DNA from: Spirochaetota bacterium | GTDB lineage: Bacteria; Spirochaetota; Spirochaetia; Treponematales; Rectinemataceae | Reading direction: 5' to 3' | Assembly: GCA_029265255.1 (NCBI GenBank) | Contig: JAJUJQ010000006.1 | Span: 1 to 64,000, forward strand | DNA: 64,000 bases | Shown here: piece after piece, positions 59,098 through 64,000 of the stretch | Layout: every line of letters begins with the position of its first letter | How positions within the stretch are numbered: position 1 is the first letter of the stretch | Notes under the pieces: model-generated | Seen by the model: the letters and a program-made list of their open reading frames with translations, nothing else | What the model was told of the DNA's origin: nothing | Database searches by the model: none | Program-made: the position numbers and the translations under genes

Positions 59098-59134
59098 TTG
59101 ATGCCGTTATTTGATTATTGTATACAGTATGCAT
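59098..59134 (+). promoter_or_regulatory. promoter with GntR operator C (SDR-lactonase operon)
   Basis: TTGATG (59098-59103), 17-bp spacer, TATACA (59121-59126). Operator TTGTATACAGTATGCAT (59118-59134) covers the -10 box. Confidence 0.7.
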
Positions 59135-59154
59135 TGATCGAGGAGGCTGCGTTC

Positions 59155-59955
59155 ATGGAACCACTTGAAGAAATACTGGCTGCGCTGAACGAAAAAGCCG
59201 ATCTGTTTTCGCTCAAGGGGCGCAGCGCGCTGGTCGTCGGGGGGAATAAGGGACTCGGGCAGGCAATGGCGCTCGCGCTTGCGAAGGCGGGGGCTGATGT
59301 CTGTGTCGCAGGAAGGGGGCCGGATGGCTTGGAGGAGACAGCAGCGGCGATCCGCTTGTTTGGCAGGATGGGACGCGCCAGAGCGGCGGATGTCACGAGG
59401 GAGTCGAGTGTACAGGAGCTTTTCGCGTTTGTGCAAAGTGAATTTGGAAAGCTCGATATATTGATCAACAGTCAGGGAACTGTTTACCTCAAAGATACTG
59501 TCGATTTTGAGGAAGCTGAATGGCAACGCGTCATCGATGTGAACTTGAAGTCGGTTTTTCTGACTTGCAAGCACGCGGCGCGGATGATGCTTGAGCAGGG
59601 CAGAGGAAAGATAATCAATATTTCATCGGTGCGGGGCTTCCAGGGGCGGGCGCAGGATCTCGCCTACGCGCCCTCCAAGGGGGCGGTGAATCAGCTCACC
59701 CGTTCTCTCGCGATCGAGCTGGGGCCGAAGGGTATCAATGTCAATGGTATCGCACCGGTGTTTACGCTTACCGCTATTTCGGCACCGCAGATCAATGACC
59801 CGAACAAGAAAAACTGGATCCTGAGCCGGATTCCCATGCGTCGCCTCGGGCGGCTCGAGGACCTGTTCGGCCCTGCGGTGTTTCTTGCGTCTGACGCGTC
59901 AAATTTTGTCAATGGTCATATACTTGTCGTCGATGGCGGCTGGCTTGCCGCGTAG
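59155..59955 (+). CDS. short-chain dehydrogenase
   Basis: 266 residues from ATG 59155; GAGGAGG at 59140-59146 excludes the upstream start at 59095, which would lie before the operator. NAD(P) loop VVGGNKGLGQAMALAL, NSQGT in place of NNAGI, catalytic Ser region ISSVRGFQGRAQ and YAPSKGAVNQL (YxxxK). It is close to gluconate 5-dehydrogenase or 2-deoxygluconate dehydrogenase types. With the lactonase it suggests oxidation of a sugar lactone or aldonate. Confidence 0.9.
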   Translation: MEPLEEILAALNEKADLFSLKGRSALVVGGNKGLGQAMALALAKAGADVCVAGRGPDGLEETAAAIRLFGRMGRARAADVTRESSVQELFAFVQSEFGKLDILINSQGTVYLKDTVDFEEAEWQRVIDVNLKSVFLTCKHAARMMLEQGRGKIINISSVRGFQGRAQDLAYAPSKGAVNQLTRSLAIELGPKGINVNGIAPVFTLTAISAPQINDPNKKNWILSRIPMRRLGRLEDLFGPAVFLASDASNFVNGHILVVDGGWLAA

Positions 59956-59964
59956 GAGGAAATC

Positions 59965-61083
59965 ATGAGCAAAACGCAAATTGTCTATATCGGAACTTAC
60001 TCCGAACCAATTCTGTTCGGAACTGGCCAGGTGCTTGAAGGAAAGGGGAAAGGTATACATACCTTCAGCTATGACCCGGATACTGGTGCCCTGGAGCCGC
60101 TGGGCATTGCTGAAGGCATCCGGAATCCTTCCTTTCTGGCGCTCTCGCAGGACAATAGGTTTCTCTATGCTGTGAATGAACTCAAGGAATTCCAGGGCAA
60201 GCCGAGTGGCGCGGTGAGCGCGTTCAAAATTGGCCCGCAGCCGTGGCAGCTTACGCTGCTGAACCAGCAGCCAACGATGGGGACAGACCCTTGTCATGTC
60301 GCGCTTGATAGAACCGGTCGTTACTGCGCAGTCGCTAATTTCAGAACCGGGAGTGTCGCGCTATACCCCGTACGCGCGGATGGCAGCCTGGATGAACCGT
60401 CCGCGTTTGTGCAGCATTCTGGCGCGAGCATCGACCCAGTGCGGCAGACAGGGCCGCACGCGCATGCGGTAATTTTTAGCAGGGACAATACAAAGCTGCT
60501 TGTGCCGGATCTTGGTATCGATACGCTGGTTGTGTATGATTTTGATGCGGTACTGGGAAGACTCAAGCAGAACGAGGAGCGGTCGGTCGCGCTGCCCGCC
60601 GGATCAGGGCCACGTACCCTTGAGTTTCACCCATCAGGCAGCTATGCCTATCTGATCAACGAATTGAACTCGACCGTCACCACCCTACGGATTGATAAAT
60701 CCTCGGGCCGGATGGAAATTCTGCAGAACATCTCCACATTGCCCGAAGGATTCAGTGGCAAATCGACCTGCGCCGACATTCATATTCATCCCAATGGCAA
60801 GGTTCTGTACGCATCGAATCGAGGGCATGACAGCCTGACCATCTTCGCGATTGATGAGCGCGATGGCCATCTGGAAAAAATCGATAGTGTTCCCACGGGA
60901 GGAAGAACGCCGCGGCATTTCGCCATCGCGCCTGATGGCAACCATGTCATCGCGGCAAATCAGGATACTGACAATCTTGTGGTGTTCAGTGTTGAGAATC
61001 ATGGCCGAACACTGTGTGAGACGAGTTTGCAGGCTGCTGTGGGGACGCCGGTGTGTGTGGTGTTTTCGACCCAGAGTCAATGA
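59965..61083 (+). CDS. lactonase-family seven-bladed propeller (Pgl-like)
   Basis: 372 residues, PF10282 lactonase type. It shows YIGTYSEP at the start, NPSFLALSQDNRFLYAVNE, DPCHVALDRTGRYCAVANF, GPHAHAVIFSRDNTKLLVPDLG, GPRTLEFHPSGSYAYLINEL and TPRHFAIAPDGNHVIAANQ, each repeat a propeller blade. The family hydrolyses 6-phosphogluconolactone or other sugar lactones. GAGGA lies before ATG 59965, 10 bp after the SDR stop, so the two are one operon. Confidence 0.92.
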   Translation: MSKTQIVYIGTYSEPILFGTGQVLEGKGKGIHTFSYDPDTGALEPLGIAEGIRNPSFLALSQDNRFLYAVNELKEFQGKPSGAVSAFKIGPQPWQLTLLNQQPTMGTDPCHVALDRTGRYCAVANFRTGSVALYPVRADGSLDEPSAFVQHSGASIDPVRQTGPHAHAVIFSRDNTKLLVPDLGIDTLVVYDFDAVLGRLKQNEERSVALPAGSGPRTLEFHPSGSYAYLINELNSTVTTLRIDKSSGRMEILQNISTLPEGFSGKSTCADIHIHPNGKVLYASNRGHDSLTIFAIDERDGHLEKIDSVPTGGRTPRHFAIAPDGNHVIAANQDTDNLVVFSVENHGRTLCETSLQAAVGTPVCVVFSTQSQ

Positions 61084-61168
61084 AGGAGATCCGTAACTTT
61101 TGGTGATTTGATACGTGCATAGAGGATATGCAATAAAATGATAATTTCCCCTTCCCTCCCTCGCACCC

Positions 61169-61197
61169 TTGCCAATGGCTGGGCACTTGGGTAGTAT
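61169..61197 (+). promoter_or_regulatory. possible leuS promoter
   Basis: TTGCCA (61169-61174), 17-bp spacer, TAGTAT (61192-61197), 44 bp before leuS. No T-box or leader peptide is seen in 61084-61241. Confidence 0.45.
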
Positions 61198-61241
61198 CCT
61201 AGCAATATTGATGGACTGCTGTGCCGCAGGAGAGATGAGTC

Positions 61242-63674
61242 ATGGCAAAATATCCGTTCAGAGAGATTGAGAAGAAGTGGCAGGAGCGCTGGGAGGCGGA
61301 GCAGACCTTCCGCGCGGTTGAAGATACGAGTGTGCCAAAGGAGAAGCGCCGGTATGTGCTGGACATGTTCCCCTATCCTTCGGGGGCAGGCCTGCATGTG
61401 GGGCATCCCGAAGGTTACACCGCAACCGACATCTACTGCCGTTACCTGCGGATGAACGGGTACAATGTGCTGCATCCGATGGGGTTCGACGCCTTTGGTC
61501 TGCCTGCCGAGAATTACGCGATACAGACAGGGACGCACCCAGCGATTACGACATACGCCAATATCGATCGCTTCCGCCAGCAGATCAAATCGCTTGGTTT
61601 TTCCTACGACTGGTCTCGCGAGGTTTCGACCTGCGATCCGGATTATTATAAATGGACGCAATGGATTTTTCTTCAGCTCTTCAAAATGGGGCTCGCCTAT
61701 GAGGCGGAGATGCCGATCAACTGGTGTCCCTCGTGCAAGACAGGGCTGGCAAACGAGGAAGTCAAGGACGGACTTTGCGACCGCTGCCATACCAAGGTTA
61801 CGCGCAAGCGTATCCGCCAGTGGGTGCTCAAGATTACCGCCTATGCAGACCGCCTGCTCGAAGGCCTGGACAAGCTCGACTGGCCCGAGCCTATAAAGCT
61901 CATGCAGCGCAACTGGATTGGCCGCTCGGAAGGCGCCTCAGTGGTGTTCGGCATCGAGGGGCATGAGGCGACGCTAGAGATTTACACCACCCGCCCCGAT
62001 ACGCTCTTTGGCGCAACATACATGGTCCTCGCGCCGGAGCATCCGCTTGTGCCGCGCATTACAACCGCCGGCCAGCGCGCCGCAGTCGAGGCCTATATTG
62101 AAGAAGCCGCTGCGAAAAGCGATCTGGAGCGTACCGACCTCAATAAAGACAAAACCGGCGTCTTCACGGGGGCGTACGCGATCAATCCAGTCAATGACGC
62201 ACGCATTCCCATCTGGATCAGTGATTACGTCCTTATTTCCTACGGCACGGGCGCGATCATGGCCGTCCCGGCCCACGATTCGCGCGACTGGGATTTCGCG
62301 AAGAAGTTCAGCTTGCCCATCATTCAGGTTGTGGCAAAACCGGGCGAGAGCGGTCCTTTTGACCACACGCCTCCGGAATGCTTCGAAGGCGAAGGCACCG
62401 CGGTCAATTCGGGCCAGTTCGATGGCTTGCCCACCGCGGAATTCAAACAGCGCATCACCGCATGGCTCGAGGAGCGCGGCATAGGGAAGAAGGCTGTCAA
62501 CTACAAACTGCGCGACTGGCTGTTCAGCCGCCAGCGCTATTGGGGTGAGCCGATTCCCGTCGTGCATTGCGAGCATTGCGGCATCGTGCCACTTCCCGAA
62601 GAAAGCCTGCCGCTCACCCTGCCCGAAGTGAAATCCTACGCGCCAACCGGAACCGGGGAGTCTCCTCTTGCCGCCATCGAGGAATGGGTACAGACAACCT
62701 GCCCGAATTGTAGCGGCCCCGCGCGGCGCGAAACCAATACCATGCCGCAGTGGGCAGGCTCGTGCTGGTACTACCTCCGTTATCTCGATCCGAAAAACCC
62801 GAACGTGTTCGCGGACCGCTCCAAGATTGACTACTGGATGCCCGTAGACCTCTATGTCGGCGGCGCCGAGCACGCGGTGCTCCATCTGCTCTACAGCCGT
62901 TTCTGGCACAAGGTGCTGTACGATCTCGGTGTTGTGAATACCGACGAGCCGTTCATGCGGCTGGTGAACCAGGGCATGATTCTCGGGGAGGACAACCAGA
63001 AGATGTCCAAAAGCCGGGGAAATGTCATCAACCCGGACGATATCATCAAGGAATACGGCGCGGACGCCATGCGCGTCTATGAGATGTTCATGGGACCGCT
63101 TGAGGTTTCAAAGCCGTGGTCTACCGCTGGGCTTGTGGGAGTGTCTCGCTTCCTGGAACGGATCTGGGCTTTGTCGGAGCGGCCTATTGCCGATATACCT
63201 ATCGATTCGGCGCTGGAAAAGCTGCTGCACAAGACAATACGCAAAGTAACCAGCGATACGGCTACGCTCAACTTCAACACCGCGATCTCGCAGATGATGA
63301 TCTACTCGAACGAGCTTGCGAGGCTTGAGAATCTACCGCGCGCGGCATGGGAGCCGTTTGTGCTGCTCATCGCGCCGTATGCCCCGCACCTTGGCGAGGA
63401 ACTCTGGCAGAAACTGGGGCATACCGAGTCGGTCTCAAAGGCAGCGTGGCCAACTTGGAGCGAAGAACTCGCGCGTGATGACGAAAAGGAGATCGTAGTG
63501 CAGATTAACGGCAAGCTGCGTGGAAAGTTCACCGCGCCGGCCGGCACAGACAACAACAGCCTTATCGAAATGGCCCGGTCGGCAGACAAGGTTGCCGAAT
63601 GGCTGGCCGGCAAGGAAATTCTCAAGACGATTGCCGTGCAGGACAAGCTTGTCAACTTTGTCGTCAAAGGGTAA
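61242..63674 (+). CDS. leuS: leucyl-tRNA synthetase
   Basis: 810 residues. The HIGH motif is HVGH in [22 protein letters not shown]. The CP1 editing domain is about 225-415 ([42 protein letters not shown] with the editing Asp). The KMSKS motif is in [18 protein letters not shown]. The anticodon domain and the C-terminal [16 protein letters not shown] follow. It charges tRNA-Leu. GGAGAG lies before ATG 61242. A terminator follows at once. Confidence 0.98.
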   Translation: MAKYPFREIEKKWQERWEAEQTFRAVEDTSVPKEKRRYVLDMFPYPSGAGLHVGHPEGYTATDIYCRYLRMNGYNVLHPMGFDAFGLPAENYAIQTGTHPAITTYANIDRFRQQIKSLGFSYDWSREVSTCDPDYYKWTQWIFLQLFKMGLAYEAEMPINWCPSCKTGLANEEVKDGLCDRCHTKVTRKRIRQWVLKITAYADRLLEGLDKLDWPEPIKLMQRNWIGRSEGASVVFGIEGHEATLEIYTTRPDTLFGATYMVLAPEHPLVPRITTAGQRAAVEAYIEEAAAKSDLERTDLNKDKTGVFTGAYAINPVNDARIPIWISDYVLISYGTGAIMAVPAHDSRDWDFAKKFSLPIIQVVAKPGESGPFDHTPPECFEGEGTAVNSGQFDGLPTAEFKQRITAWLEERGIGKKAVNYKLRDWLFSRQRYWGEPIPVVHCEHCGIVPLPEESLPLTLPEVKSYAPTGTGESPLAAIEEWVQTTCPNCSGPARRETNTMPQWAGSCWYYLRYLDPKNPNVFADRSKIDYWMPVDLYVGGAEHAVLHLLYSRFWHKVLYDLGVVNTDEPFMRLVNQGMILGEDNQKMSKSRGNVINPDDIIKEYGADAMRVYEMFMGPLEVSKPWSTAGLVGVSRFLERIWALSERPIADIPIDSALEKLLHKTIRKVTSDTATLNFNTAISQMMIYSNELARLENLPRAAWEPFVLLIAPYAPHLGEELWQKLGHTESVSKAAWPTWSEELARDDEKEIVVQINGKLRGKFTAPAGTDNNSLIEMARSADKVAEWLAGKEILKTIAVQDKLVNFVVKG

Positions 63675-63746
63675 AATAGCGGTCGAATAACGCGCGCCAT
63701 TGATATCGGATATTTCTCCGAAGCTGCGCGGTCGTTCAAGGAGGCT

Positions 63747-63785
63747 GGGATTGTCTGCGGATCGCGGGCAATCCCATTTTCTTTT
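63747..63785 (+). terminator. rho-independent terminator of leuS
   Basis: GGGATTG (63747-63753) and CAATCCC (63769-63775) followed by ATTTTCTTTT. Confidence 0.85.
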
Positions 63786-64000
63786 AGAAATACTGGGGGG
63801 CTGGTTCCGTGAATGTTCGAGACGACAACGAGCGACCATAGCGCGCATTCTCAAGGTCGCGCAGGCGCGGACGACCTACAAACGCGTACATATACGACAA
63901 CGAACTGCTAACGCGCGCGAATTCTCAGGATCTTGTCTGGATCCAGACCTTCTGGAGAAGACTGTCGATGTCGCGTACGAAACTTCGCGCCCGTACGCCG
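63786..64000. other. window end without a supported gene
   Basis: No convincing gene. A 32-codon frame starts at ATG 63812 and ends before the edge. Another frame is open from about 63842 to the window end (…NAYIYDNELLTRANSQDLVW…) but has an in-frame TAG before it and no usable start, so a frameshifted or partial gene running out of the window is possible. Confidence 0.3.

Noticed and set aside
60279..60290. GGGGACAGACCC in the lactonase gene as a repeat copy
   Set aside because: Matches only 8-9 bases and encodes the conserved GTDPCH block.
61084..61241. T-box or leucine leader before leuS
   Set aside because: No specifier-loop, T-box sequence or Leu-rich peptide found; only a plain promoter.
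61974..62909. Minus-strand open frame of 311 codons
   Set aside because: It is antisense to leuS; no start context.

Overview
This window reads like the chromosome of a moderately GC-rich free-living spirochaete (Spirochaetota, Treponematales/Rectinema-like; an inference). The grounds are gene content: an LptC-LptA-LptB set beside pyrG, a DUF3798 ABC cassette, GTP-type PEP carboxykinase, lactate/glycolate dehydrogenase next to a fused EtfBA, a four-domain CoA-disulfide reductase, and many small secreted proteins typical of that phylum. No 16S gene is present to prove it. I saw no prophage, integrase, transposase, plasmid gene or CRISPR array.

Layout. Positions 1-300 hold three tRNA genes on the minus strand (Arg-GCG, Ser-GCU, Ser-UGA). 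From 0.3 to 15 kb lie housekeeping genes: a YhcC-type radical SAM protein, an orphan solute-binding-like lipoprotein, dus, tatD, the coupled pyrG-lptC-lptA-lptB operon, rsmG, a DUF1232 protein, a YgiD-like dioxygenase, the thrC-thrB-ogt operon, ferritin and tag. From 15 to 31 kb come a secreted barrel-like protein, a patatin, a CorC-type protein, pdxS-pdxT, a reductase/phospholipase-D/secreted-protein operon, and the ygiQ-etfBA-glcD run. From 31 to 42 kb are pckG, LapA, an ABC exporter, a DRTGG-PHP pair, an SGNH hydrolase divergent from a DUF1836 regulator with palindromic sites between them, a methyltransferase, and an adenylate cyclase coupled to a lipoprotein gene.

From 42 to 48 kb there is a five-gene ABC import cassette: DUF3798 binding protein, double ATPase, two permeases and an anchored companion. 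A GPH symporter and the CoA-disulfide reductase/rhodanese/TusA/DsrE fusion follow. From 52.4 to 61.1 kb lies a carbohydrate oxidation locus: zinc dehydrogenase, mutarotase-fold protein, MglB/MglA/MglC-type importer, GntR repressor, short-chain dehydrogenase and lactonase. Three promoters in this locus carry the same GTATMC-W-GTATRM operator exactly over the -10 box, so the GntR protein probably controls both operons and itself. leuS closes the window.

The strongest unexplained signal is an 11-bp word, GGGACAGAGCT. It occurs 13 times exactly in this window, always inside genes, in both orientations and in different reading frames. Six copies fall within the 2.8-kb thrC-thrB-ogt operon. This looks like a nucleotide-level dispersed element rather than a protein motif.
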